From a virus, in IMG/VR virus record IMGVR_UViG_3300028802_000064, positions 1 to 20,527 of that record: DNA of 20,527 nucleotides, one strand, 5' to 3'. A model generated the notes under the pieces. It saw nothing but the letters and a program-made list of their open reading frames with translations. It was not told the DNA's origin and searched no databases. The first letter of the stretch is position 1; each line of letters starts with the position of its first letter. The position numbers and the translations under genes were made by a program. Below, piece by piece: positions 7,401-14,913 of this stretch.

Positions 7401-10067
7401 GGTTAAATCAATATCAACCCCACGGATCGGCGTGCCTATCGGGGTGCCATCACCTCCTGTAAAATAGTGAAGACCAACCGTGTGAAGACCAGTGTTACCG
7501 GATTCAGCACGAATGCCCATCCGATTATAGCGATGTTCGGTGATAGTGTCGGTTCTAAACTTGAAACCAAAATACCCATTGAAAGAATTGGTAGGTGCCC
7601 CCGGAGTATAAGCACTAACCAGATGAGACATCGCAGATACTGCAACTGGCGAAACACCAATTGCTGTACTCGTAGCCGATGCAGTCCCTACTCCTGTATT
7701 AGTTGTTGCTAAACCTACGCCACTCGCAACACCTAAAGCTGATGCAGTCCCAGTTCCGGTATCAGCAGCGGCAGCGGGCGCGACACCAACAGCAGAACTG
7801 GTCGCACTCGCTGTACCAACTGACGCATTAGCATCAAGCCAAGTACCAATGTATCCTTGAGTGGTGACGCCAGCGTTGCCCGACCCAAACCACCAAGGTT
7901 CTAAAGTTCCAGCCGAATGCCGTATAAAATACGCGACTGACGTAGCGTAATTATTTGCACCCGGCCCAATGGTATTTAAGATCGTAGTACCAGCTTCTAC
8001 CCCCGCCGGACTAGAAGCACCGGAGAATGAAGTAATGATCAATTCGTCTGGAAAGTACTGAGTAATAGGTCCGCCGCCGTGCGGTAATGCACCTTGCCCG
8101 ACCCCAAGCTGGTCGAAGCCTACGCCCGTGCTACTCCTCCAGGCCAGGAACTGGATCGCGATCTTGCCGCCAGCACCAAGTACGGTAACGGTATGACCCG
8201 GCCCAACCTTGATACCACTAAGGGCGGCGTTGTATGTACGCTCCCGGCAAACCGCACCGGATGCAGCATCGCTTATCGGAGTATTGATAAGCCAGTTATT
8301 GCCTTTATTGTCCGATACGGTAAAGAAGTTTACAGCGACATCGTGCGAGAAATGCAGAAACAGCATATTCGCGCCCGACGTATCTATCGGATCGGTAGTA
8401 CCTCCATCAGCAGTTGGAAACGCTTTATTCGATTGCGCAATCAGACCAAGCGGATACGGTGCAGACCGCGCGTATCCAGTACTAGTCGCGCGTGCTGTGC
8501 CGACAGAGGCATTATCATCAATCCAGACACCACTAAGAGCCTGGGTAATTACCGCCGCGTTGCCGGTGGCAAGACCATCAACACCACCAGTCCAAATTGG
8601 ATTAACATTACCGGAACTGGATGTGGTATAAAAAGCGTAAGCAGCCCCCCAACTTTCACCAACCGGAAGATTAGAAGCGATAAAACCAGAACTAACAGAA
8701 AATATATTGTTAGTACCACCTACCCCGGTGATGATTAAATCACCGGCATTTGCAAAGAAAGGGGTAGTACCATGCGGTAATGCACCTTGCGCTACCGCTA
8801 TACTTCCGTAAGAAAAAGTCCCCGCGTACCTAAAAGCAGAAACCTGAATTGAAACATTTGAATTTACGCTGGTAACAGTAAATGTATGATTAGGCCCAAC
8901 TTTGGCACCGCCGCCGGTAAAAGGGCTAACGCTATAAACTCGGAGACGTAAATTCGGTCCAGACGCAGCATTTGTAACCGTGTTATCAAACTGCCAGGTA
9001 TTACCTTTATTATCGCTGACGCTAAAAACCCCAGCAGCTATATTTTCGCTTGTTTGTAAAAGGATAAAATTCGCTCCCGACGTATCAATCGGGTCTGTTG
9101 TACCTCCATCGGGAGTAGGAAATGTTTTGCTAGTTCGCGCAATCAGACCTAAAGGATAAGCACCGGCTACCGTTGAACCTGTTGCGGTAGCCACGCTAAT
9201 AGCGGTGGCTGATCCAACACCGTATATATCTGCTGTTGCCAGCCCTTCGGCTGCTACAGTGCCAACGGCAGTTCCGGAACCAGATCGAGAAGTATCACTA
9301 GATCCTCGACCGTCAACCGCCCCAACAGCCGCCGCAGAACCGACGATACGTTTGCCGGTATTACCGCCGGCTGTTACCGTACTGGTCGCCGTAGAAACAG
9401 CCCTGGCTGTATCAATAACACCTTGTCGAAAAGTAGCTACGATCTGCACACCGCCGGTAATTGTACCGGATGAAGCAAAGACCGGCGTAACGGAAGTGGT
9501 GGCAGCAACTACCTGATACCCAATCGTAGACGAACAGGCGTTGTTAGTGTTAGCAGCCGCCGATAAAGTATTAATAGCCAGCGTATTCGGCGAGGTAGCC
9601 GTTGCCGTCTGGCATCGGATCAACCCAAGACCAGCAACGATAAGCTCGTTAGCTTGCGACAGAACGGTTGTCGCAGCACAAGTGTAAGGTGTTGCCGCAT
9701 CGACAGTGTTAGCGGGAGCGCGATCTAACGGTGTGCTGGTAAACGGTCCTTCATAAACCGCGACCGAAATTGCGTGGTCATTTGAAGAACTGGTCATGAC
9801 ACAACTGACCTGGGTCAGTGTGCCGGCGACCGTTACATATCGGTAATACCCTCTAAGACCAACACTAGAAAGCGTGCCGGCATTTATTGCGGTGTAAGTT
9901 TGTCCGAGATTGTCGGTAACCGTTGTAACGGTATTGGCCGCTGCTTCGGCAACCATCACAACAATAAGATCTTGTATGCTTACCGCAACACTACCATCAG
10001 CCGTTTCCGGCGTAACAATGCTAGTACCGAACCCTGTTAATGTACCTCTGAGTCCACCGAACGCCAC
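4242..10067 (-). CDS. Giant 1941-residue multidomain repeat protein (putative fibre/adhesin)
   Basis: No full-length family is recognised. Residues about 1-217, 303-520, 537-750 and 972-1168 are four related beta-sandwich-type domains. Each carries a (V/I)(S/T)D(N/S)xG(N/Q)(T/N)(W/Y) turn (TDNLGQTY, SDNKGNTW, SDNKGNNW, SDSKGNTW) and a later (D/N)ELI(V/I)-like strand. Residues about 813-968 form a different beta domain (GYFGFKF, TVGLHYF, YLVVASVV), like the non-enzymatic beta-jelly modules of surface proteins. Residues about 1174-1860 are ~34 Ala/Gly/Ser repeats of about 20 residues with GR(S/G)D turns; short runs of similar sequence also link the earlier domains. Residues 1882-1941 are six ten-residue units ending xLxG. 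There is no signal peptide, membrane segment or enzyme motif. The start is GTG at 10065-10067 with GGGGA upstream, 6 bases after the collagen gene stop. A virion fibre or host-surface adhesin is the best guess. Confidence 0.75.
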   Translation of the reverse strand: MAFGGLRGTLTGFGTSIVTPETADGSVAVSIQDLIVVMVAEAAANTVTTVTDNLGQTYTAINAGTLSSVGLRGYYRYVTVAGTLTQVSCVMTSSSNDHAISVAVYEGPFTSTPLDRAPANTVDAATPYTCAATTVLSQANELIVAGLGLIRCQTATATSPNTLAINTLSAAANTNNACSSTIGYQVVAATTSVTPVFASSGTITGGVQIVATFRQGVIDTARAVSTATSTVTAGGNTGKRIVGSAAAVGAVDGRGSSDTSRSGSGTAVGTVAAEGLATADIYGVGSATAISVATATGSTVAGAYPLGLIARTSKTFPTPDGGTTDPIDTSGANFILLQTSENIAAGVFSVSDNKGNTWQFDNTVTNAASGPNLRLRVYSVSPFTGGGAKVGPNHTFTVTSVNSNVSIQVSAFRYAGTFSYGSIAVAQGALPHGTTPFFANAGDLIITGVGGTNNIFSVSSGFIASNLPVGESWGAAYAFYTTSSSGNVNPIWTGGVDGLATGNAAVITQALSGVWIDDNASVGTARATSTGYARSAPYPLGLIAQSNKAFPTADGGTTDPIDTSGANMLFLHFSHDVAVNFFTVSDNKGNNWLINTPISDAASGAVCRERTYNAALSGIKVGPGHTVTVLGAGGKIAIQFLAWRSSTGVGFDQLGVGQGALPHGGGPITQYFPDELIITSFSGASSPAGVEAGTTILNTIGPGANNYATSVAYFIRHSAGTLEPWWFGSGNAGVTTQGYIGTWLDANASVGTASATSSAVGVAPAAAADTGTGTASALGVASGVGLATTNTGVGTASATSTAIGVSPVAVSAMSHLVSAYTPGAPTNSFNGYFGFKFRTDTITEHRYNRMGIRAESGNTGLHTVGLHYFTGGDGTPIGTPIRGVDIDLTGSTAGNWYYAEIPEIILSDLTSYLVVASVVSGGQLWADSGPVTLIAGTTDVAAAYSPAGGPWSQSAVQNESYVGLDLGLTGTRLVAHAQGYGGQNGGATNSADTTGANLLVLHVTNFNIPTISDSKGNTWTVLGHTDNGSIRDYVYYVNSQTPNVGSGHSVTYSGLDTYCSAELLAFSIAGPWTFDEIQGATGANPVGASLTTDQANELVISTAAGDNPLLFTSVTGGLNIVASGAGVGAVNFTTASAYKVQPSLATVTATWTASGANQVATNIFAFKPYVAVTDTGVGTASAVSTATGISPAGTDVSGAGTAAAIANAAATGRTGQNRPGIAAAVGTATAGGSSDVRQPGSAASVALATGAASTGQVRQGIAAAVGTASAGSRSDVRQPGSAASVALAAGTTSTGQVRQGIAAATSTASASGRSDVGGQGLVAATGTATGASTSELHVSGAGAATAIGAAVASASTGLNRAGTATASSTATASGRSDATGQGLAAVVGQAASISATGQVRAGTATAVGTASASSRSDVARAGSAAATSEAVGLAAVGFSQGQADATAVALGVGRGDGVGQGAASALSASGAAGRADTVVVGAAVSVATVTGSATFQIDHSGSGSAAAVSTATASGRSDIPAVGAAFGLGAAVGASSSQLDLFAVGAAAGLGTAGATGRADAVVAGLAAAVATVTGASTSSLDAYGAGAATGAGIAAATGRGDGIAVGAVLAAGTATATGRGDGVATGSAVATSNAASLADVGYSEGHAAAVGVAAATGRGDGTAVGAVLAASAATATGRGDGVATGSAVAIGSGTGLADVGYSEGNAAATSAATATGRSDSRVAGLAAGTGVAAATGQGDGTGTAASVATSTTQSTGRSDAIPIGSATGVATVVASSRTDVRSAGDAVGISVAIGSGRLDVRSDGVALGTGFGRAVVLVIGSGIATSTATAAGRSDARSDGIAAGTAVGIAAGVLDVGSVAISAAHGQGVSFSVEPGSIVKTIDLRGYLPVPISLVGQYNPEVTLKGNLPAVTKLTGERDNVISLTGNRTAKVDLTGNIGE
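4954..5310 (-). repeat. 177-base duplicated block (three protein repeat units) in the giant gene
   Basis: The plus-strand motif CCTTC(A/C)GAATACCCGACATC occurs at 4954 and again at 5131, and the sequence following it stays alignable. The encoded unit is 59 residues: GRGDG(I/T)AVG, GRGDGVATGSAVA and ADVGYSEG(H/N) in that order, present twice. Confidence 0.7.
6121..6430 (-). repeat. 120-base tandem duplication inside the giant gene
   Basis: On the plus strand ACATCACTGC recurs at 6121, 6241 and 6361, and TGCCCGGT at 6181, 6301 and 6421. The spacing is exactly 120 bases with high identity between copies. This equals two 20-residue protein units (a GQVRQG unit plus an RSDVRQPG unit), which points to recent unequal recombination in register with the reading frame. 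Confidence 0.75.
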
Positions 10068-10073
10068 GGGATG

Positions 10074-11795
10074 TTATCCCCGGTCTTCATTATACTGCGC
10101 AAAACACTCTCTCAGATCGAGCGATGGGCCTAACGTGCCGTCGCTCATTACCGGCACAGCCTGATACCCCTTCACCTCCCAATCGGCAATTGTCAAAGCT
10201 GGCGCACCGGGTAGCCCTCTATCACCCCGCTCACCCTTCTCGCCTTTATTCCCCCGCTCTCCTTTCTGTGCCGACAAGGCCCAACCCTCACCAGGGAGAT
10301 CGCCGGGGTCATCCTGCTTGGCGCGCCACTCAGCTCCGTTCAAAACAACAATATCGAACTTCCGGTACTTTCTGCCGGTCTTGTACAGACCGCAGACATC
10401 GCCGGCATACGGGGTTTCCCCCGCTTCACCCTTAGAGGCGATTAGGAGCCAATCCTCATGAGGCGGCTCTTCACCCGTATCTCGTGCGGCGCAATAGGTC
10501 GAACCCTGATGCATCACCAGATCGGATTCGTAATGCACCCCGCGCCGCCACAACCGCAATGCACTAAATTTACCGGGCACACCCTCTGGCCCAATATCCC
10601 CACGTTCGCCCTTAGCCCCAGGCTCACCCCTCTCACCGGGGTCACCTTTCTCTGCCGGCGGCAACGCATTGACCGCATCGACAACCGCATCCACCACCAG
10701 CTGTTGAACCACATACTCATCGGGCAATGGTCCCTGCGGACCTACCGGCCCAATCTCCCCCGGATCACCCTTCTCTCCGCGCTCGCCTGGAAGACCGGGT
10801 TCTGCCGGCGGCAATCGGGAAACTGCCCGTTCAACCGCTTCAGCGAGTAGCTCCTCATCCGGGGCCGGTCCCATTGGCCCAGGATCGCCTCTTTCACCTT
10901 TCGGGCCTATCGGCCCCGCAATACTCTCCCCTGGCTCGCCCGGCTCGCCACGCTCGCCCTGCGGACCAACAATGCTATCTCCCGGCTCGCCCCGCTCACC
11001 CTGCGGGCCAACAATGCTCTCTCCCGGCATCCCAGGATCGCCACGCTCACCCGGCTCCCCACGCTCGCCCTGCGGGCCAACAATGCTCTCTCCCGGCTCC
11101 CCAGGCTCACCCCGCTCCCCAGGATCGCCGGGTGGGCCGACAACACTTTGCCCGGGCACCCCTGGTTCGCCCCGCTCCCCCTGCGGACCAGCAGGACCGG
11201 CGGGACCAATCACACTTTCGCCACGTTCGCCCTGCGGGCCATCCTTTCCCGGCAATCCCTGGGGGCCAAGAGGACCGGGTGGACCCAGATAACCTAAACC
11301 CGGCTCTCCAGGCTCGCCACGTTCGCCCTGTATACCGGGATCACCGATCGCCCCCCTCTGTCCCGGCGCTCCAGGCTCACCCCTCTCTCCTGGCGGGCCA
11401 GCAGGACCGATCGGTCCTACAATGCTTTCCCCCGGATCGCCCCGCTCACCTTGCGGTCCTATTTCCCCCGGCGACCCCGGTAACCCATCCTTGCCATCAA
11501 TACCGTTTAAACCGTCCTTACCATCTTGGATGATCGCCAGCTTCTCGGCATACATCTGATGGATCTGTAGCGTCAGATTAGCAACCTTAGCTTCAAGCTC
11601 CGCAATCGCTCGCCGGCTCTCCACTTGAGCTAATTCTCTCTCCGATCGCCATTCATGCCGTTGCTGCGCCAGGACTTGTCCCAACGCATCGGCAAAGGCG
11701 TCAGGTAATGTGCCGTTTGGCATCAAATCGGTCAGCGGCATGGATGATCTGGCCGATCCATTGCTCCTGTTGTTTTTCTCCTGGCTGACCGTCAT
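10074..11795 (-). CDS. Collagen-like virion protein with two chitin-binding-type modules
   Basis: A 573-residue protein. Residues 1-40 are polar, and 40-88 form a probable coiled coil ([20 protein letters not shown]). Gly-X-Y triple-helix blocks lie at about 92-310, 334-356, 383-409 and 512-530. Two acidic helical breaks lie at 311-332 ([19 protein letters not shown]) and 357-382. Residues about 413-455 and 466-511 each show the CBM5/12-like pattern: (R/K)xG.xY...D.V...G..Y/W.A..D, then P..GW/DW.L.A.KG. The C-terminus ends [20 protein letters not shown]. It should form a trimeric fibre whose end binds polysaccharide. I start it at ATG 11793-11795 because AAGGAG lies 9 bases upstream. That puts its first 95 bases inside the portal gene. 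ATGs at 11741 and 11723 lack a ribosome site. The frame extends to 11885 but with an implausible His/Arg-rich lead. Confidence 0.82.
   Translation of the reverse strand: MTVSQEKNNRSNGSARSSMPLTDLMPNGTLPDAFADALGQVLAQQRHEWRSERELAQVESRRAIAELEAKVANLTLQIHQMYAEKLAIIQDGKDGLNGIDGKDGLPGSPGEIGPQGERGDPGESIVGPIGPAGPPGERGEPGAPGQRGAIGDPGIQGERGEPGEPGLGYLGPPGPLGPQGLPGKDGPQGERGESVIGPAGPAGPQGERGEPGVPGQSVVGPPGDPGERGEPGEPGESIVGPQGERGEPGERGDPGMPGESIVGPQGERGEPGDSIVGPQGERGEPGEPGESIAGPIGPKGERGDPGPMGPAPDEELLAEAVERAVSRLPPAEPGLPGERGEKGDPGEIGPVGPQGPLPDEYVVQQLVVDAVVDAVNALPPAEKGDPGERGEPGAKGERGDIGPEGVPGKFSALRLWRRGVHYESDLVMHQGSTYCAARDTGEEPPHEDWLLIASKGEAGETPYAGDVCGLYKTGRKYRKFDIVVLNGAEWRAKQDDPGDLPGEGWALSAQKGERGNKGEKGERGDRGLPGAPALTIADWEVKGYQAVPVMSDGTLGPSLDLRECFAQYNEDRG
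10866..11522 (-). repeat. Main collagen Gly-X-Y tract with spaced interruptions
   Basis: About 219 residues of Gly-X-Y, rich in GERGEPG and GPQG, with seven breaks of the form G(E/Q/D)S(I/V)(V/I/A)G. At DNA level, GC-rich near-repeats of about 50-70 bases recur across the tract. Confidence 0.85.
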
Positions 11796-13131
11796 CGGTA
11801 CTATCTCCTTCCGGTCCCGATGCCGGCGGTGATGAAGGTGGAGCGTCTGGTGCTGGTGTGGCGGGCGGGGCTTGCGCCCAAGCACTCAAAGGTACAACCT
11901 GTTGTTGTACTCTTGGTTCATCCCCAAACGGCATTGCAGGCAGATCTTCTTTAGCCCTCGCTTCGTTAGGACTATAGATCCCGCCCTGGACACCCCGCGC
12001 TAATGCCTCAACCCGATCTTTGAAGTTAGCTCTTAGCAATGCTTCCAGATCGAGTTCAACATAATCATCCGGCCAACCGGCCAACTGAAACAATCGACCA
12101 ATGGCATCTTCGATAAGGTTGGCGGCAAAACCAAGACCCGTGCTGACCCAGAACGCCATCAAGCTCTCGGTCGAACCCTGCGGCCCCGCCGCCGATTGCA
12201 AACTCAGCAATGCCAGCGGCACCCGATATGCCGTTGCCACCCGTTGATCGGAGATCTGAAGGAATTCGGCTAGTTGCTGATCTCGCGAAGTCACAATCGC
12301 GGATGACCACTTCAACCCGGCTGTCAGGATCGGTGTGCCGCCCTGGTTCGCCCCGGCAGTCTGGGCATTCCACATCCGCCGCACTTCCGCGACAGCCTCA
12401 CGGTCGAGCTTCAGATCGGTTTCAATGACCCCGGAAGGACGCCCTTGATTAGAGGCATATGCCAAAGCCTGGGCGATCATCGAATTCGATGCCGCCACCT
12501 CCATCAAGGCCGCTTGCAATGGCGGCACCCCGATCAACGGATTGCGCTTATCCGGCAGACGCACATGCAATACATCTCTGGCCGGCACCGCACTCAACAG
12601 ATCGAGATTACCAGCGAACTTCCGCTCGACAATCTCGCTACCGGACATGTAGTAGAACAATTCCCCGGTGGTCGAAATTCTCGGATAGCATAACCGGGGG
12701 TCCATCAGATGGATTTCGGTGATCTCAAACCGGGCATTACGCAATGCCAACCCGAAAGCCTCACCCTCGCCATATAAACAATCGGTCAGATATAAAAAGA
12801 AGTCAGCTGTCGATTGGTATGAATTGGGTTTACGCAACACCCGACACAATGCCGATGTAGTATAACGTTCGCGCCCACCCTTACCATCGCTCTCCCAATG
12901 AGTGGGAGGACACATCGCGATGGTTTGCGAATAGGCGTTCTGACAGGCATAGACAACCGCCGACCCGCCACTGGTGAGCGGATCGCGTCCGGTCTGCCAA
13001 AAATTGAGCGGCCAATCGCTGGGAACAACCCCGCCGGTAAACGGCAACGAATGCCCCAACTGCTTTGGAATGCCGCGAAAGGGGCGAACCAGTGCCGCCC
13101 CTGCCCGCGAGATAATGCCGGGAACAGGCAT
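11701..13131 (-). CDS. Portal protein, HK97 family
   Basis: A 476-residue portal of the HK97 gp3 type, forming the dodecameric ring at the capsid vertex through which DNA is packaged. Recognisable features in order: GGSAVVYACQNAYSQTIA near residue 55 (family: A-v-x-aci-xxia-x-va), a P-N-x-x-x-t-x-x-F segment (LRKPNSYQSTADFFLYLTD), GEGEAFGLALRN, HVRLPDKRNPLIGVPPLQAA, then GRPSGVIETD, the DQQLAEFLQISDQRVATAYRVP segment (shown in two parts: DQQLAEFLQ and ATAYRVPLALL), and GIYSPNEARAKEDLPAM. The tail after about residue 420 is Pro/Ser-rich and disordered, and its last 31 codons overlap the collagen-like gene. ATG at 13129-13131 overlaps the previous stop (TAATG). It lies downstream of the capsid gene instead of between terminase and protease, an unusual order. 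Confidence 0.92.
   Translation of the reverse strand: MPVPGIISRAGAALVRPFRGIPKQLGHSLPFTGGVVPSDWPLNFWQTGRDPLTSGGSAVVYACQNAYSQTIAMCPPTHWESDGKGGRERYTTSALCRVLRKPNSYQSTADFFLYLTDCLYGEGEAFGLALRNARFEITEIHLMDPRLCYPRISTTGELFYYMSGSEIVERKFAGNLDLLSAVPARDVLHVRLPDKRNPLIGVPPLQAALMEVAASNSMIAQALAYASNQGRPSGVIETDLKLDREAVAEVRRMWNAQTAGANQGGTPILTAGLKWSSAIVTSRDQQLAEFLQISDQRVATAYRVPLALLSLQSAAGPQGSTESLMAFWVSTGLGFAANLIEDAIGRLFQLAGWPDDYVELDLEALLRANFKDRVEALARGVQGGIYSPNEARAKEDLPAMPFGDEPRVQQQVVPLSAWAQAPPATPAPDAPPSSPPASGPEGDSTDDGQPGEKQQEQWIGQIIHAADRFDAKRHIT
11805..11810 (-). promoter_or_regulatory. Ribosome binding site for the collagen-like gene, inside the portal gene
   Basis: The minus strand reads AAGGAG, nine bases, then ATG at 11795. 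It lies in the coding sequence of the portal C-terminus and is the reason for choosing the overlapping start. Confidence 0.7.
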
Positions 13132-13811
13132 TACCGCTTCGGTGCCGTTGGAACCGTGCGGGTTTGATAGCCTGGGGTGTTTTCGCCGGCAGTTATCTCA
13201 CGCTCACGAACCGCGCCACCAGCAGCTTCAACAGTCACAACATTCGATACCGGAGCCACAGTTGACCCCAGCGCGTTGAAGGCGGTTACGATGCAGGAGA
13301 TTCCCTTACCGGCATCGCCAGCCGCGACAACGTAAGTTGAACCCGTGGCAGTATTAGACGAACCGTCCGTCTGCCAATCGTATGAATAATTGGTAGGCTC
13401 GTTCTCCCAATTACCCATAGTACAAGTAAGTGCAGATCCAACAGTCCCGGCACCACTGACATGCGGCACATCACGATTGACCGGCGGCGCAGCTGGACCT
13501 TCCGGCAACTCTGAACCCGGCGGCTCAGTCGGCACCGCTTGGTCTAGCAATGCTTGCTGAACCTCAAGCGGCGGCATAGTCGGAACGTCATGTACTTCCT
13601 TTTCGTCAAAAGTGATTTCACCCAGGATGAACTTATCGACATCAGCCGCTGTCGGGGTTGGCACTGTGGTGTTCATCACCGTTTCGGCTTCTAGGTTAAG
13701 CGCCGCACGCACCTGTTCCTCGGTAAACTCTTCATCCGCCTCGTATGCCGTCTGCACCTCTCGCAAGGTCATCTGCTTCTCTTCTTTAACTTCTTGCTCA
13801 CGCGCCCGCAT
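13131..13811 (-). CDS. Virion protein with Ig-like domain and charged N-terminal arm
   Basis: A 226-residue protein. Residues 1-15 are highly charged, 15-60 look helical (LREVQTAYEADEEFTEEQVR), 60-115 are Pro/Glu-rich. Residues about 118-195 form an Ig-like domain with LTCTMGNW, YSYDWQTDG and GISCIVTAFNALG. This domain closely matches the one at the end of the 557-1087 protein, including the paired cysteines. The final 30 residues form a basic tail. ATG at 13809-13811 has a full AGGAGGA site four bases upstream. It sits directly before the portal gene and overlaps it by one base. Likely a capsid or neck decoration protein; the copy near the tail tube probably decorates a second site. That role is inference from domain and position. 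Confidence 0.7.
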   Translation of the reverse strand: MRAREQEVKEEKQMTLREVQTAYEADEEFTEEQVRAALNLEAETVMNTTVPTPTAADVDKFILGEITFDEKEVHDVPTMPPLEVQQALLDQAVPTEPPGSELPEGPAAPPVNRDVPHVSGAGTVGSALTCTMGNWENEPTNYSYDWQTDGSSNTATGSTYVVAAGDAGKGISCIVTAFNALGSTVAPVSNVVTVEAAGGAVREREITAGENTPGYQTRTVPTAPKR

Positions 13812-13815
13812 ACCA

Positions 13816-13822
13816 TCCTCCT
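13816..13822 (-). promoter_or_regulatory. Strong ribosome binding site before the Ig-like gene at 13811
   Basis: The minus strand reads AGGAGGA, then TGGT and ATG. The site overlaps the last base of the preceding gene's stop codon and suggests strong translation, as expected for an abundant virion protein. Confidence 0.7.
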
Positions 13823-14220
13823 CAGAACTGCGCCCAATAGAAAGTCGAGGTCAACGTCGCCCCCGCAGCACCCCAAGTTTGCAAACACACAGCATCGCCA
13901 AGAGCAGTATATTCCCCAGCCCCGGCAAATGGCTGTCGATTAACAATACCACTAACCGGAACCCCGGTGCGTGGAATCAATATCTTGAAGTCAGTGGCGC
14001 AATTAACCCCTTTACCGGCAGAAAGTTCAAACTCCAGATCATTCGCTCCACGATTAATGGAATAACCACAAATATAGATTTTCTTATTAGCAACCCCAGG
14101 AACCCGCTGCGTTACCGGCATAGGTCCGGTAGTAATTGCCGCATTAAACTTATCGCACGTTGTCTGCGCCACTGCGCCGGAAGAATAAATAACCAGCAAG
14201 ACAGCTAAAATCCATCTCAT
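13822..14220 (-). CDS. Small exported four-cysteine protein of unknown function
   Basis: A 132-residue protein with a clear N-terminal signal peptide: MRW, a hydrophobic core ILAVLLVIYSSG, then AVAQ with probable cleavage after A-x-A near residue 18. The mature part has four cysteines (TTCDKF, YICGYS, NCATDF, VCLQTW), enough for two disulfides, and predicted beta strands ending in TSTFYWAQF. The pattern K-I-Y-I-C-G-Y-S, then G-x-x-C-A-T, then L-C-x-x-x resembles a small secreted protein that I recall in alphaproteobacterial phage modules, with no known function. ATG at 14218-14220 is preferred over a TTG at 14238 since it follows the previous stop by one base and gives a normal signal peptide. 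An export signal inside a capsid operon is odd; possible roles are superinfection exclusion or cell-surface modification, both speculative. Confidence 0.7.
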   Translation of the reverse strand: MRWILAVLLVIYSSGAVAQTTCDKFNAAITTGPMPVTQRVPGVANKKIYICGYSINRGANDLEFELSAGKGVNCATDFKILIPRTGVPVSGIVNRQPFAGAGEYTALGDAVCLQTWGAAGATLTSTFYWAQF

Positions 14221-14221
14221 T

Positions 14222-14899
14222 TCACCCGCGCTCCCCAATGGTTACTACAGTAACCGGAAAGTCTGAGAAGCTTTCGACCGCAACCCCACCAGCACTGCGC
14301 AACCAACTACTTGTTGGCGTCAGATAAGACACATTACATACCCCAGCCCCGCCAGACATACTCTGGCTAACCGTCAACCGAATGGTTGTCGAATTAAAAA
14401 ATATTATCTCACTCGTAGCTCTGTCAGAATTATTGTAACTAACCACAAACGAAGTCGCGACAGGCATCACGGTTTGATCAAGAGGCATGCTAAATACGAC
14501 ATTAACCGTCCTAGTGTCCATAAGCTGGGCGCTGGACACAACCGGAGCTTCTGTAGGAAACGGTGTAGTAACCACTACCGAAAATTCACGGTCTGCCTCT
14601 TGCACAGTCGGACTCCCGGCTGTCCCCGATCTTACTTTAAGAAAAGCAACGGCTTCACCCCATTTACTTTCAAGAATGACTGTCGCGTTAGGAGTTACGT
14701 TAATAGCGATCGCATCACCCTTGTAATCATGTACGTCATGATAAAATCCACCATCGGTGGAAACTTGAAACGTCAATAGAGCTGGCGTCCAATCGGTTGG
14801 CATCGTGATCCGCACCGGGTGCCCAACCGTGCAATCGATTGGACTAGAGAGCGACTCCCCTTGCGGAATACGCGGCCCGCTCAAGATGACCATTACCAT
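14222..14899 (-). CDS. Two-domain beta-rich protein with SwmB-like C-terminal domain
   Basis: A 225-residue protein. Residues about 10-112 form one beta domain (PVRITMPTDWTPALLTFQVS, GGFYHDVHDYKG, VAFLKVRSGT). The hydrophobic CTVGHPVRITMP start is usual for phage decoration or fibre-associated proteins. Residues about 120-215 resemble the SwmB/Ig-type repeat: VSSAQLMDTRTVNVVFSMPL, then ATSFVVSYN, TTIRLTVSQSM and VCNVSYLTP. There is no signal peptide. The start is ATG 14897-14899 with GAGAGG about 10 bases upstream; a second ATG two codons in is possible. It follows the glycosyltransferase gene by 14 bases. A capsid or fibre surface protein is likely, and it could be the substrate of the glycosyltransferase next door, which is speculation. 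Confidence 0.65.
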   Translation of the reverse strand: MVMVILSGPRIPQGESLSSPIDCTVGHPVRITMPTDWTPALLTFQVSTDGGFYHDVHDYKGDAIAINVTPNATVILESKWGEAVAFLKVRSGTAGSPTVQEADREFSVVVTTPFPTEAPVVSSAQLMDTRTVNVVFSMPLDQTVMPVATSFVVSYNNSDRATSEIIFFNSTTIRLTVSQSMSGGAGVCNVSYLTPTSSWLRSAGGVAVESFSDFPVTVVTIGERG

Positions 14900-14913
14900 T
14901 AGTGTATTCCTCT

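Noticed and set aside
8094-8738. Plus-strand frames of 214 and 140 residues opposite the giant protein
   Set aside because: They cover well-formed beta domains on the minus strand. Their translations are basic and show no motif or composition of a folded protein.
10727-11533. 268-residue plus-strand frame opposite the collagen tract
   Set aside because: Its Pro/Arg/His-rich sequence is a mirror of the Gly-X-Y repeat in the other strand.
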